From the NCBI RefSeq assembly GCF_049670895.1, contig NZ_CP187170.1: 64,000 nt of DNA, one strand, 5' to 3'. Both the position numbers and the translations under genes were made by a program. The stretch comes from Pasteurella sp049670895 (lineage in GTDB: Bacteria; Pseudomonadota; Gammaproteobacteria; Enterobacterales; Pasteurellaceae). The notes under the pieces were generated by a model. That model was not told where the DNA came from. It made no database searches and was given only the letters and a program-made list of their open reading frames with translations. How positions within the stretch are numbered: the stretch's first letter is position 1; each line of letters opens with the position of its first letter. Positions 34,807 through 43,801 of the stretch are shown piece after piece.

Positions 34807-35958
34807 ATGAAATCAAACACTTATGCAACGCATTTCCCGCCACTCAGTGCAGAACAATTGGCGGAAAATAGCAAGAAAAAAGTTATCTGTGGCATGTCTG
34901 GTGGGGTTGATTCCTCTGTGTCTGCCTTTATTCTTCAACAACAAGGCTATCAAGTGGAAGGCTTGTTTATGAAGAACTGGGAAGAAGACGATGACACCGA
35001 CTATTGCACAGCGGCAGCCGATCTTGCCGATGCTCAAGCGGTTTGCGATAAACTCGGCATAAAACTACATAAGATTAATTTTGCCGCTGAATATTGGGAT
35101 AATGTCTTTGAACATTTTTTAAAAGAATATCAGGCAGGACGAACGCCAAATCCTGATATTTTGTGTAACAAAGAAATTAAATTCAAAGCCTTTTTAGAAT
35201 ACGCCGCAGAAGATCTTGGTGCCGATTATATTGCCACAGGGCATTATGTTCGCCGTGGTGAGAACAATGGACAATGCCAGTTATTGCGTGGCTTAGATCA
35301 AAACAAAGATCAAAGCTATTTCTTATATACCTTAAGCCAAGAACAAGTGGCACAAAGCCTGTTCCCAGTGGGCGAAATTGAAAAGCCCATTGTGCGAGCC
35401 ATTGCGGAAGATTTAGGTTTAGCCACAGCGAGGAAAAAAGATTCTACGGGCATTTGTTTTATCGGTGAACGTAAATTTAAAGATTTCTTAGCACGTTATT
35501 TACCTGCACAACCAGGTGAAATTAGAACTGTTGAGGGAAAAGTAGTGGGACGTCATGATGGTTTGATGTATCACACCCTTGGACAACGCAAAGGCTTGGG
35601 CATTGGTGGGGTCAAAGGTATGAGTGAGGATCCTTTCTATGTGGTAGAAAAAGATCTGATTAACAATGTGTTAGTGGTGGCACAGGGGCATGATAATTCT
35701 GCCTTATTGTCTTCAGGCTTAATGGCTAGCCAATTACATTGGGTAGATCGTCAACCGATTCGTCAGCCCGTTCGTTGCACCGTCAAAACCCGTTATCGTC
35801 AAGAGGATATTCCTTGCGAAATTCAACCGATTGATGATGAAACCCTTCGTGTGGTGTTTGATGAACCACAAATTGCGGTGACGCCAGGTCAATCAGCCGT
35901 ATTTTATCAAGGTGAAGTGTGTTTAGGGGGCGGGGTTATCGATTCCCAAATCAAATAA
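34807..35958 (+). CDS. mnmA: tRNA-specific 2-thiouridylase MnmA
   Basis: Thiolates U34 of tRNA-Lys, -Glu and -Gln, receiving sulfur through the Tus relay (tusDCB lie at the other end of this window). It has 383 residues. The PP-loop GMSGGVDSSV is at about 29-38, the first catalytic Cys in GRTPNPDILCNKEIKF (about 110-125), the second in KKDSTGICFIGERKF (about 205-219), and FVEKD-like FYVVEKD later. No close operon partner. Confidence 0.97.
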   Translation: MKSNTYATHFPPLSAEQLAENSKKKVICGMSGGVDSSVSAFILQQQGYQVEGLFMKNWEEDDDTDYCTAAADLADAQAVCDKLGIKLHKINFAAEYWDNVFEHFLKEYQAGRTPNPDILCNKEIKFKAFLEYAAEDLGADYIATGHYVRRGENNGQCQLLRGLDQNKDQSYFLYTLSQEQVAQSLFPVGEIEKPIVRAIAEDLGLATARKKDSTGICFIGERKFKDFLARYLPAQPGEIRTVEGKVVGRHDGLMYHTLGQRKGLGIGGVKGMSEDPFYVVEKDLINNVLVVAQGHDNSALLSSGLMASQLHWVDRQPIRQPVRCTVKTRYRQEDIPCEIQPIDDETLRVVFDEPQIAVTPGQSAVFYQGEVCLGGGVIDSQIK

Positions 35959-36021
35959 GCGGATTAGCGACAAATTGTCAGGAAAAGTGCGGTGCTTTTT
36001 AAAAAAGTTTCACCGCCTTTT

Positions 36022-38298
36022 TTATTTATCGGAGTCGGTCGCCCTCAGCACCCAAGGGGAAAGCAGAAATGCGGTGGAAATGCCAACACAAAGTACCGTT
36101 GCAAAACTCACTAATGCGGTGGTTTGACTGAGCATTAATAAACCAAAAGACAGTTGCGTCGTGAGTGCCGATAAAATCACGGCAATAAAGGACGAAGAAA
36201 GAAAATGGCGATTTTTCAATAAGAAAATACCGTAGTCTAACCCCATTCCCAAAATCAAAATTAAGGCGAGCGAACTAAATAAATTAAAATATTGCCCTGT
36301 CAGAACAAGAGTTGTCAGTGCCAAAAGCATTGCCGTTGCAATCACCGTCATCATGCGTAATGCGGCATTTAGGCTGAATTGATAGCTCAGCAAACCCGTG
36401 ACGATCATGAGACTGATCGCTAAGATGATGAGAATGTGATCACGACTTTGTTCAAACAGCCTTGACCAATCTTGCGTGGTGTTGTGGTAACTCACACCCT
36501 CATGTTGCTGGGCGATTTCTGTGGCAAGTTTATCTTCTGATTGCTTTAACGGAATCAAAGCATAGTATTGATTCCCATCTTGAAAGAAAAACGAGGCGAA
36601 GTTTTGCCCTATTGGATGGCTGAGAAATTGACTGAGTGAAATAGGGGAATAAGAGTAAACATTGTCCTTTATGCCAAGGGATTGAAATGGTTGCTGGAGT
36701 TGTTGCAAGGCATGTTGTACTAATTGATGATTTTTTGCTTGTGAATGCTGACTTGGCAAGTAATCACTGAAGACGATCATGGGCTGAATGCGGTTACTGC
36801 GGTTCAGGGAATTGAAGAGTTGTTCTAAGCGAGTGAGGAGTGTCTCTTCTTGCGTGCTTTGTACAATAAAATATTGCAATTGACTATGTTGTTGCAGAAT
36901 CCGATCAAATTTTTGTTCAATTTGTTGCAAATGTGTCGGCTGTGCTTGTAATAACCGAACATCATCATTGATTTTTAATTGCGGTAATAGACATAAGCTT
37001 ATAAACACCAGCGAGGCAATGAGCCATGTGAGCCATGATTGATGTTGCCAAGCCTGTAAATAGCGGTGGAGATGTTGCCCGTATGGAAAACGGAGTGATG
37101 AATTTTTTTGTGTGAAAAAAGGGTATAGGGTAAAAATAGTGAATAATGCCCCCGCTAAACCAAATACCGCATAGACAGCCATTTGTTTGAGAATAATTAA
37201 CGGAGCAAAGCCTAACACACTATAAGCTAAGGCAGTGGTAATAAAGGCAAATAATAAGGTTGGACGTAATTTTGTTAATGTGTGTTCACTTTTTTCGGGC
37301 GGTTGATGAAAGTAGCGTTCGCTGAGAAAATGCAAGCTATAATCCGCAGATACCCCCACTAAACTGGCACTGAGTGCGATGGTGAGCAAATGGATTTCAC
37401 CAAAAATACACCAAATCGCCAAGGTACCCCATACAATTCCTGTTGCCAATGAGAAAAGGAGTAAAAGCAAAGGCATGAGGCTACGAAATACGAAAAACAT
37501 CAATAATAAGATGCCGAATGCTGATCCTATTCCAATAATTTTAATATCTTGTTCCACACTTTTCGCCGCATAATCACTAAAATAAAGTGCACTTCGACTG
37601 TCCAGTTCAAGGTTAGGATAATGCTGTTTTACCTGTTGTTCGGCTTGTTTGAGGGTGGAAATAATCTCGCTTTTTTCCTTCAGATTATCATGTTCAGCTT
37701 TTAGCTTGGCTTGCAAAAGCACATAATATTTGCCCGCAGATTGTACATAAAGCCACCCGTCTTGCCATTGTAGGGGCGTCCGTTTGGTTTGGAGAAGGGT
37801 GTTTCGGGTTAATAACAGGGGATCGTGCTGTAATTCTTTCGTGCTAATGCCACTCATGGGCGAATAGAGTTGTGCCAGTATGGATTGGAAATACTGTTCA
37901 GGTTGTTGCAGTTGCTGTTGTAACTTAGTGGAAAGCAGTTGGCTACGGTGTGTAAAAAAATAGTGTTGCCAAGCCTGTTGTTGTGCTAGCTTTTGACCTT
38001 CAATGGCTTCAAGCTGAGGAATTTGCTGGAGGTGCTGTTGCAATTGTGTGGCACCTTGCATTGCTTTTTCTAAGGTTTCACTGCCCACTAACCACAGGAT
38101 AGAACGGTTAAGTTGGTGAGCCAGTTGGCGTTCTATATGGGGCGGAACTTCACTTTGTCCTTGTAAAAGTGCGGTCAAATTATTTTCAATTTTGAGCTTT
38201 GGCAACAGCACAATGAGCCAAAGGCTAGCGATCATAATGACGGCTAACCATAATGCTGCTCTCAACGCATTATTGTGCAAAAAGCGTGTCTTGTTCAT
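36022..38298 (-). CDS. MMPL/RND-type exporter of the aryl polyene cluster (ApeM-like)
   Basis: A 758-residue inner-membrane protein of the MMPL/HAE superfamily, predicted to export the aryl polyene lipid. Two similar halves each have one helix, a large Gln-rich periplasmic loop, then a block of five helices. The signature segments are LVGVSADYSLHFLSERYF (about 315) and ILGMGLDYGIFLLKNRHF (about 680), where the GxxxDY motif carries the proton-relay Asp. It is the last gene of the cluster and overlaps the LolA-like gene by 29 bp, so it is probably translated coupled to it. It corresponds to ApeM in the E. coli nomenclature as I recall it. Confidence 0.85.
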   Translation of the reverse strand: MNKTRFLHNNALRAALWLAVIMIASLWLIVLLPKLKIENNLTALLQGQSEVPPHIERQLAHQLNRSILWLVGSETLEKAMQGATQLQQHLQQIPQLEAIEGQKLAQQQAWQHYFFTHRSQLLSTKLQQQLQQPEQYFQSILAQLYSPMSGISTKELQHDPLLLTRNTLLQTKRTPLQWQDGWLYVQSAGKYYVLLQAKLKAEHDNLKEKSEIISTLKQAEQQVKQHYPNLELDSRSALYFSDYAAKSVEQDIKIIGIGSAFGILLLMFFVFRSLMPLLLLLFSLATGIVWGTLAIWCIFGEIHLLTIALSASLVGVSADYSLHFLSERYFHQPPEKSEHTLTKLRPTLLFAFITTALAYSVLGFAPLIILKQMAVYAVFGLAGALFTIFTLYPFFTQKNSSLRFPYGQHLHRYLQAWQHQSWLTWLIASLVFISLCLLPQLKINDDVRLLQAQPTHLQQIEQKFDRILQQHSQLQYFIVQSTQEETLLTRLEQLFNSLNRSNRIQPMIVFSDYLPSQHSQAKNHQLVQHALQQLQQPFQSLGIKDNVYSYSPISLSQFLSHPIGQNFASFFFQDGNQYYALIPLKQSEDKLATEIAQQHEGVSYHNTTQDWSRLFEQSRDHILIILAISLMIVTGLLSYQFSLNAALRMMTVIATAMLLALTTLVLTGQYFNLFSSLALILILGMGLDYGIFLLKNRHFLSSSFIAVILSALTTQLSFGLLMLSQTTALVSFATVLCVGISTAFLLSPWVLRATDSDK

Positions 38299-38881
38299 GG
38301 GTGAGGCTCTTTAAGGCTTTGCAGTTTTTGAAGTGTAACTCTGTGCTATCTCCTTGCTGATCTTGAATTCGTACCGACTGAATACGGCTATCACCCGTTA
38401 AGATAATGTGTTTAAAAATCGATTGGAAAGGGGCTCGGCTTGGACGCAATACCACTTGCCATTGTGAGGTGTTCGTTTTGACTTCTTCCATTTGGAAATA
38501 GTGAGTTAAGCGTTGCCATTGACCTTGTAAGACATCACGTATTAATTGGGTAAAATGGAAAAGCTGAGGTTGCTCCGTGGCAGAAATAATTTGTACATTA
38601 CCCAATACGGATTGATAAATTTGCTTTTCTGTCATTACCATTGTTTGTGGGAAAGGGGCGGTTTGTTGCCAAATCAGCCCTTTTGGTTGGGCTAAAACCA
38701 GCTCACCTTTTGATTGTAAATTGAGTTGCATGTCTTTTAATTGACGGGTTTGTTCAAATTCACATTGAAACAGGGGGGCAATATTTAATTGTTGCTGAAT
38801 CTGTGCCAAATCGCTATACGCAGAAAGTGGCAGTAAGGCGATGACGAAATAGATCAGTATTGGCTTAAATTTCATGGGCAT
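38270..38881 (-). CDS. LolA-like outer-membrane lipoprotein carrier of the aryl polyene cluster
   Basis: A 203-residue protein with an N-terminal signal peptide (FKPILIYFVIALLPLSAYS) and a LolA-like beta fold: FEQTRQLKDMQLNLQSKGELV, then LIWQQTAPFPQTMVM. It is predicted to carry the lipid product or an intermediate across the periplasm. It has no lipobox. It overlaps both the thioesterase gene upstream and the exporter gene downstream. Equivalent to ApeL in E. coli, as I recall it. Confidence 0.82.
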   Translation of the reverse strand: MPMKFKPILIYFVIALLPLSAYSDLAQIQQQLNIAPLFQCEFEQTRQLKDMQLNLQSKGELVLAQPKGLIWQQTAPFPQTMVMTEKQIYQSVLGNVQIISATEQPQLFHFTQLIRDVLQGQWQRLTHYFQMEEVKTNTSQWQVVLRPSRAPFQSIFKHIILTGDSRIQSVRIQDQQGDSTELHFKNCKALKSLTHEQDTLFAQ

Positions 38882-39314
38882 TCTCTTCTAAAATTGACCG
38901 CACTTTGTCTTGCCAACAAGCGGGAGTCATAAATTGTAAGTGTTGGTCACCGGTGATCATGGCAACTTGTGTGCTAGACGCTTGACAAAGGAGCTGATCT
39001 GTTCGGCTGTCATAAAAGCGAAATTGGATTTTGATCCGATTCTCAAATTCTAAGAGATCCGCCAGAATGTAAAAATCCTGTTCGAGGGTGATTGGGCGAA
39101 TATATTTGATATCCGCTTGTACGATAGGATATTGGTAGCCTGTGGCGATCATTTCAGGATAGCCATAACCGATTTTTTGGAAAAGGGCATGACGTGCGGT
39201 TTCAATAAATTGCCAATAACGGCCATGCCATACCACATTCATAATATCCAGATCTTGAAAAGCAGGTTTCAGATCCACCCGATGGGTGAGTAAGCTAGGA
39301 ACTTTTTTCTTCAT
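38865..39314 (-). CDS. Hotdog thioesterase (4HBT type) of the aryl polyene cluster
   Basis: A 149-residue acyl-thioesterase of the 4-hydroxybenzoyl-CoA thioesterase family. The family signature is DLDIMNVVWHGRYWQFIETAR (about 21-41; the Asp/His region at its centre is catalytic). It probably releases or proofreads ACP-bound chains. It starts immediately after the acyltransferase stop. Equivalent to ApeK, as I recall it. Confidence 0.85.
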   Translation of the reverse strand: MKKKVPSLLTHRVDLKPAFQDLDIMNVVWHGRYWQFIETARHALFQKIGYGYPEMIATGYQYPIVQADIKYIRPITLEQDFYILADLLEFENRIKIQFRFYDSRTDQLLCQASSTQVAMITGDQHLQFMTPACWQDKVRSILEENAHEI

Positions 39315-40256
39315 TTATTTACGCCAAAAATCATAAAAATTAAACCACTCAAGGGGCGATTGTCGACAATAATGTGCTAAGCGTTGGACATATTTTTCCA
39401 CATAAGGTTGCACGCCATGATTTTGCCTTGCTCGTCTTGGCAGATGGATTTGATCGGCAAAATGCTCAAGATACAAATCAAACTTGCCCGTTTGTGTTGG
39501 ATGGCGTAATGCAAAAATTAAATAAACAGGCACTTTTAATAAATGTGCCAAAATATAAGGGCCTTGTGGAAAATCGGCCTCTTCACCAAGGAAGGTGGCA
39601 CGTACACAATTATTCTGACTGGGATCTTGAATACTGGTGCGATCACCGACAATGACAATGATATGCCCTTGCTCAATACGTTGCTGTAATAAGATGAGGG
39701 TGGCAGGTGAGATTTCATCCACTTGCAATAAATCAAATTCTCCTTGCTCGTGGGTTTGGTATTGTTTGAGGAGCTCGTTAAAACGTACAGCATGCTTGGT
39801 AAAAACCAATGCAGTCACGTTGATATTGGGAATTTTGGTGCTTAATGCCCGACAAAGCTCAAGATCGCCAAGGTGTGAACCTAACAGCATCACACTGCGT
39901 AAGTCCCCTTTTTCGGCAATGGATTCAGGTAAATGGAAATACAGATCATCAAGCTGGATATTTCCTTTCCATGCCATGATTTTATGTAAGATACTTTCGG
40001 CAAAGTAAGTTAAATGGTTGATGCTATTGAGCTGGCGATTGCCTTTTAATTCGGGGTAATACGCTTTCAGTTTTGTTAAATATTGCTGTGAGGCGTTTCG
40101 ATGTTTTCGGGAAAACAGCCAATAATAAAAAATCACAGGGCGTAGCAACAAGCGAAAGCCTGTTTTGCCACAAACTCGATAGATAAAAAGTAAAATTTGA
40201 ATGCCGAGTTTGGTGCCTGTTTCCGACATTTTCGACCAGTGTGTTGTGTTACTCAT
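39315..40256 (-). CDS. LpxL/HtrB-like acyltransferase of the aryl polyene cluster
   Basis: A 313-residue membrane-associated acyltransferase related to lipid A late acyltransferases. An N-terminal hydrophobic segment is followed by LLGSHLGDLELCRALS (about 127), which gives the H-x4-E catalytic motif, and VIVGDRTSIQD (about 203) as the second block. It overlaps the preceding GT2 gene by 8 bp. In several other APE clusters these two activities are, to my recollection, fused in one protein (ApeJ); here they are separate genes. Confidence 0.82.
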   Translation of the reverse strand: MSNTTHWSKMSETGTKLGIQILLFIYRVCGKTGFRLLLRPVIFYYWLFSRKHRNASQQYLTKLKAYYPELKGNRQLNSINHLTYFAESILHKIMAWKGNIQLDDLYFHLPESIAEKGDLRSVMLLGSHLGDLELCRALSTKIPNINVTALVFTKHAVRFNELLKQYQTHEQGEFDLLQVDEISPATLILLQQRIEQGHIIVIVGDRTSIQDPSQNNCVRATFLGEEADFPQGPYILAHLLKVPVYLIFALRHPTQTGKFDLYLEHFADQIHLPRRARQNHGVQPYVEKYVQRLAHYCRQSPLEWFNFYDFWRK

Positions 40257-40992
40257 GTGTCTTTTTTCTCAAAAGTGATGGAATTTGGCATAAGAATTGT
40301 GGAAATAAACGACAGTGCATTTGTGTTAAACGGATGTTGTCCCAAAGGTGATCAAAATGCGATACCCCCTCTTCAGGGTAAATCACTTTCGTTGGCACAA
40401 AGGCCACTTTTTTCTGCATTCGCCAATAGTATTGCACAATAATTTCAATATCAAACTGCATGCGGTTACCTGTATAAACCTGCTGGATAATCGCAAGGGT
40501 GGGTTGTACAGGATAAACACGAAAACCGCATAAACTGTCTTGAATATCAAAAGATAAGGTTTCTAACCAAACCCAAAAATGAGTTAAATAACGACCGTAA
40601 TAACGTAATGCAGGTACTGACTCATCATATATGGGTTTCCCTGAAATTAAGGTGTCGGGCTGTTGCTGGCTTTCTTTGAGCAACACAGGAATATCAGCGA
40701 GATGGTGTTGCCCGTCAGCATCCACTTGTAAAATATGGGTATAACCTTGAAATGCAGCCCAATACAATGCCGTTTTGATTGCCGCCCCTTTGCCTAAATT
40801 TTGTGGGTGAGTATAAAGCGTAAAGGCATATTGCTGTTGTAATTGTTGTAACTGTTGCTGATTTTGTAGATCTGAACAGTCATCCACGACAAAAATCGGC
40901 AACTTAAATTCGGCTAACTTGGCTAAAACCTGCGGCATAAATTTAGCATGGTTATAGCAAGGAATGAAAAGACAAGGGCGATAAGTGGTCAT
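40249..40992 (-). CDS. Glycosyltransferase family 2 of the aryl polyene cluster
   Basis: A 247-residue GT2 (dolichol-phosphate-mannose-synthase-like) transferase. It opens with CLFIPCYNHAKFMPQVLAKL, then IFVVDDCSD (about 33-41), the DXD motif in LQVDADGQHHLADI (about 91-104) and SLCGFRVYP (about 148). It probably glycosylates the lipid moiety before export. It ends inside the acyltransferase gene and begins inside the dehydratase gene, so the three are translationally coupled. Confidence 0.85.
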   Translation of the reverse strand: MTTYRPCLFIPCYNHAKFMPQVLAKLAEFKLPIFVVDDCSDLQNQQQLQQLQQQYAFTLYTHPQNLGKGAAIKTALYWAAFQGYTHILQVDADGQHHLADIPVLLKESQQQPDTLISGKPIYDESVPALRYYGRYLTHFWVWLETLSFDIQDSLCGFRVYPVQPTLAIIQQVYTGNRMQFDIEIIVQYYWRMQKKVAFVPTKVIYPEEGVSHFDHLWDNIRLTQMHCRLFPQFLCQIPSLLRKKTHE

Positions 40993-41324
40993 AAGCTGAA
41001 TATCCCAGAACTGATGATGCTATGTGAATCTCGGTATTCAAAGGTTAGACGTTTTTTTTCCACCTCTTTTTTGAGCTGGAGCAATAGCTGGCTTTCAGGG
41101 AAAATTAATTTTTGGTATTTCACTTGTTTAACAGGATTGAGGCTTAAATCCTGTTGCCAGTATTGTTGAATAAATTCATACACTAAACCGAGTTGCACCA
41201 CGCCTGCTAAAATTGGGCAATCTGGAAAATGCCCTGCAAAATAAGGGTAGTCTGCGTGAAAAACACATTGCACTTCAAGTTCTGTATCAGTGCATTTGAT
41301 GACATGATAGTCTGGTAAGATCAT
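40989..41324 (-). CDS. 3-hydroxyacyl-ACP dehydratase (FabA/FabZ-like) of the aryl polyene cluster
   Basis: A 111-residue hotdog protein. FAGHFPDCPILAGVVQLGLVYEF (here FAGHFPD at about 28-34 supplies the catalytic His) resembles FabZ. It is one of two dehydratases in the cluster (ApeI-like). It would introduce trans double bonds that are not reduced, because the cluster lacks an enoyl reductase. It overlaps the ligase gene by 4 bp. Confidence 0.82.
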   Translation of the reverse strand: MILPDYHVIKCTDTELEVQCVFHADYPYFAGHFPDCPILAGVVQLGLVYEFIQQYWQQDLSLNPVKQVKYQKLIFPESQLLLQLKKEVEKKRLTFEYRDSHSIISSGIFSL

Positions 41325-42733
41325 GCAAATAAGCTCTCTAATTGTTGTAAGTTCATTTTTCCTTGTTCGTTCATTGGCATAAATGGCACAAGGCGAATTT
41401 TACGGGGTAGGGCGATGAGTTCCACACGTTGATGTAAATGCTGGCGTAAAAGATTTAAGGTGTCTTTGGGGCTTAAATGCTGATAGGCGTGATGTAATAC
41501 CACAACAAGACCAATACTTTCACGATGGGGGTCTTTTACCACGATACTTTTGATTTCTTCAATTTCGTTTAATTCTAAACAAAAGCATTCAATTTGTGTT
41601 AGTGAGACACGTTTATCCCCAATTTTGGCAATTCGATCAATGCGTCCTAAGAGTTCAAATCCTGTGGAATTTAACCGCACTTTGTCTTCTAATTTATACC
41701 ATTCGGCAGTATGTAAAAATGGTGAGGCGATCATCAAGCACTCATCTTCTTGATTTTGTCGCACTTGAATCCCTTCAAGCAATTGCCATTGTTGATGTGG
41801 AAAGGTTCGGTAAGCAATGGCACTGGTTTCGCTTGAACCGTAAAATTCCATCACATCACATTGTAGCAATCGCTGTGCATTTTCCCCGCTTTGACGAGGC
41901 AATTTCCCACCAGAGGAGAAAAGCACCCTCGCTTTAGGATAGGTTAAATGCGGATCCAAAAAGCGTAAAAAAGCTGGGCTGCTGATGAGCGTGTAATCGG
42001 TGTTAATTTTTTGCAGTTGCTCTGGGATCACCAAGCTATATTCAAAAAACGGCATATGAAAGGCAAAAGGCTGTAATAAACGGTACATCAAGCCCAGTAG
42101 ATGATTATGGTTTACGGTGGAATACATGACCGAGCCTTGTAAGACATCTTTTAATAGCTGATGTTCTACTTTAATTTGACGATCAAACAAATGGACTGAC
42201 TTTTCAATCACTTTCGGTTTGCCTGTGCTACCTGAGGTAAACAAGTAGATTTCTGCTTCATTTTGCACCGCACTTAGGGGCATTTCAAAAGGGGTGAACG
42301 CCGTTTTATGTTGATGTTGAAATAAACAAACGGATTTATTAACGGCGGCACTTAACTTTTCATCATCTGTACAAAGCAAGGAAAAATGTTCATCAATATC
42401 GGTTAAATGTGCAGCCGTTTGTAAGGCAGGTAACACAATTTTACGCTGACAATGCAACGCCGCTAACAGACTGCATAACATTAAAAATCCGCTTTTAAAG
42501 ACTAAAGCCACTTCCCGATCGTTGGGGTGGTGATTGAGTTGTTCAATTAAATATGCCGTCTGCATTTGCAGATCTTGCCAGTGATATTGTCGGTTATTGC
42601 CCAAGCAAATAATTTCATCAGCTTGGCGAGTTTGGTAAAGCATTTGCTTAATGGGCACAAGCTGATTTGAATCCGTAATAAATTGTGTGGTTAAGCATGT
42701 ATTGAGGTTAGTGTTTGTGTTTTCGTTTAACAT
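41321..42733 (-). CDS. Acyl-activating ligase (AMP-forming) of the aryl polyene cluster
   Basis: A 470-residue ANL-superfamily adenylate-forming enzyme. The P-loop is IYLFTSGSTGKPKVIEKS (about 163-180), followed by MEFYGSSETSAIAYRTF (about 300) and the hinge GRIDRIAKIGDKRVSL (about 365). Equivalent to ApeH, which in studied clusters activates an aromatic acid and loads it on an ACP. ATG 42733 is used; an in-frame TTG 21 bp upstream exists. It overlaps the membrane-protein gene by 26 bp. Confidence 0.85.
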   Translation of the reverse strand: MLNENTNTNLNTCLTTQFITDSNQLVPIKQMLYQTRQADEIICLGNNRQYHWQDLQMQTAYLIEQLNHHPNDREVALVFKSGFLMLCSLLAALHCQRKIVLPALQTAAHLTDIDEHFSLLCTDDEKLSAAVNKSVCLFQHQHKTAFTPFEMPLSAVQNEAEIYLFTSGSTGKPKVIEKSVHLFDRQIKVEHQLLKDVLQGSVMYSTVNHNHLLGLMYRLLQPFAFHMPFFEYSLVIPEQLQKINTDYTLISSPAFLRFLDPHLTYPKARVLFSSGGKLPRQSGENAQRLLQCDVMEFYGSSETSAIAYRTFPHQQWQLLEGIQVRQNQEDECLMIASPFLHTAEWYKLEDKVRLNSTGFELLGRIDRIAKIGDKRVSLTQIECFCLELNEIEEIKSIVVKDPHRESIGLVVVLHHAYQHLSPKDTLNLLRQHLHQRVELIALPRKIRLVPFMPMNEQGKMNLQQLESLFA

Positions 42734-43286
42734 ATTGGCGGATACCAAATTCAATAATAAAGAACAGTCCCATTAAAAGATAGCTGATTAAGCCGTTATA
42801 CCATGTCCATAAGGTCATATCGTTGGCAACAACGGTCAGGAAAGCAGCACTTCCATTGATGATAAAAAAAATGCACCACGCTATGGTCACGTTGCGAGTA
42901 TAGTTGATGGCATGCTCAGGCAAGTTTTTATCCATTATGCGTGCGAAGATTTCAATAATACTTGGGGGATAAATCAGGCTTGCAGCAAAAACACAAAAAG
43001 CAAGTAAGTTCATTAAGACAGGATAAAATAATAAACTGTTTTCATGTTGAAACATAAACGCTACTAACGCAAGCACACAACCCAATATGGTTGAACATAA
43101 CGCAAACAATTTTAGATAGCGACTGGGGTATTGAGGTTGCCGAAATACCAATATGAAACGCAACACAAACAAAATAAATAAACAGATTGTGAGTGTGCGA
43201 AGTGGTAAGCTATCTAAACTGAAAAAAACGAAAAATGGATAAGCAACCAGCAATAAAGATAAAAAGACGTTGGCAAGTTTATACAC
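42708..43286 (-). CDS. Membrane protein of the aryl polyene cluster (ApeG-like, COG4648)
   Basis: About 192 residues, five or six transmembrane helices, basic C-terminus (RQYVKRKHKH). FFIINGSAAFLTVV resembles the COG4648 family found in APE clusters. It may help anchor the synthase at the membrane; function is otherwise unknown. The start is uncertain: GTG 43286 is used here, while a TTG at 43316 would overlap the ACP gene by 26 bp. Confidence 0.72.
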   Translation of the reverse strand: MYKLANVFLSLLLVAYPFFVFFSLDSLPLRTLTICLFILFVLRFILVFRQPQYPSRYLKLFALCSTILGCVLALVAFMFQHENSLLFYPVLMNLLAFCVFAASLIYPPSIIEIFARIMDKNLPEHAINYTRNVTIAWCIFFIINGSAAFLTVVANDMTLWTWYNGLISYLLMGLFFIIEFGIRQYVKRKHKH

Positions 43287-43290
43287 AGTC

Positions 43291-43539
43291 TTATTCGTTA
43301 TTCCAAAGTTGGGCAATCACATCGACAATATCGCCAATGGTTCTAACATTTTTAAAGTTTTCAGGGCTAACCCGTTTTTTGATTTTATTTTGTAAATGAA
43401 CAATGAGATCAACCGCATCAATGCTGTCTAATTCAAGATCATCAACAATATGTGAATCAAGGGTTACGGTGTTGGGGTCAATATCAAAAAGTTCTTCTAA
43501 ATAGACTTTGATTTGTTCAAAAATTTCATTTTTATCCAT
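43291..43539 (-). CDS. Acyl carrier protein 2 of the aryl polyene cluster
   Basis: An 82-residue acidic ACP. The phosphopantetheine serine is in DDLELDSIDAVDLIVHLQ (about 31-48). It starts 1 bp after the first ACP gene. Tandem ACPs (ApeE/ApeF type) are a hallmark of aryl polyene clusters; one is thought to take the aromatic starter and the other the elongating chain. Confidence 0.9.
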   Translation of the reverse strand: MDKNEIFEQIKVYLEELFDIDPNTVTLDSHIVDDLELDSIDAVDLIVHLQNKIKKRVSPENFKNVRTIGDIVDVIAQLWNNE

Positions 43540-43540
43540 C

Positions 43541-43801
43541 TTATACCTCAGTTTGTGAACGAATAAAATCCGCTAATGTTTTCACTGAATAGAAGTGCTG
43601 GTGAACCGCTTCATTTTCAGCATTTAATTGTACTTTGAATTTATTTTTAATAGCCAAACCAAGTTCTAATGCATCAATAGAATCTAATCCTAATCCTTCA
43701 TTAAACAATGGCATGTCCGTGTCAATTTCATCAATGCTCAGTTCTTCTAAATTGAGCGAATGAATGATTAATTGTTTAATCTCATTTTCTAACGCTTGCA
43801 C
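43541..43801 (-). CDS. Acyl carrier protein 1 of the aryl polyene cluster
   Basis: An 86-residue acidic ACP with the attachment serine in EGLGLDSIDALELGLAI (about 32-48). The start is a GTG at 43801 with AAGGAG 7 bp upstream, giving a 13-bp overlap with the acyltransferase gene. Confidence 0.9.
   Translation of the reverse strand: MQALENEIKQLIIHSLNLEELSIDEIDTDMPLFNEGLGLDSIDALELGLAIKNKFKVQLNAENEAVHQHFYSVKTLADFIRSQTEV

Noticed and set aside
36900..38100. Short-sequence repeat in the Gln-rich loops of the MMPL exporter
   Set aside because: Gln codons are mixed and interrupted; no uniform repeat unit.
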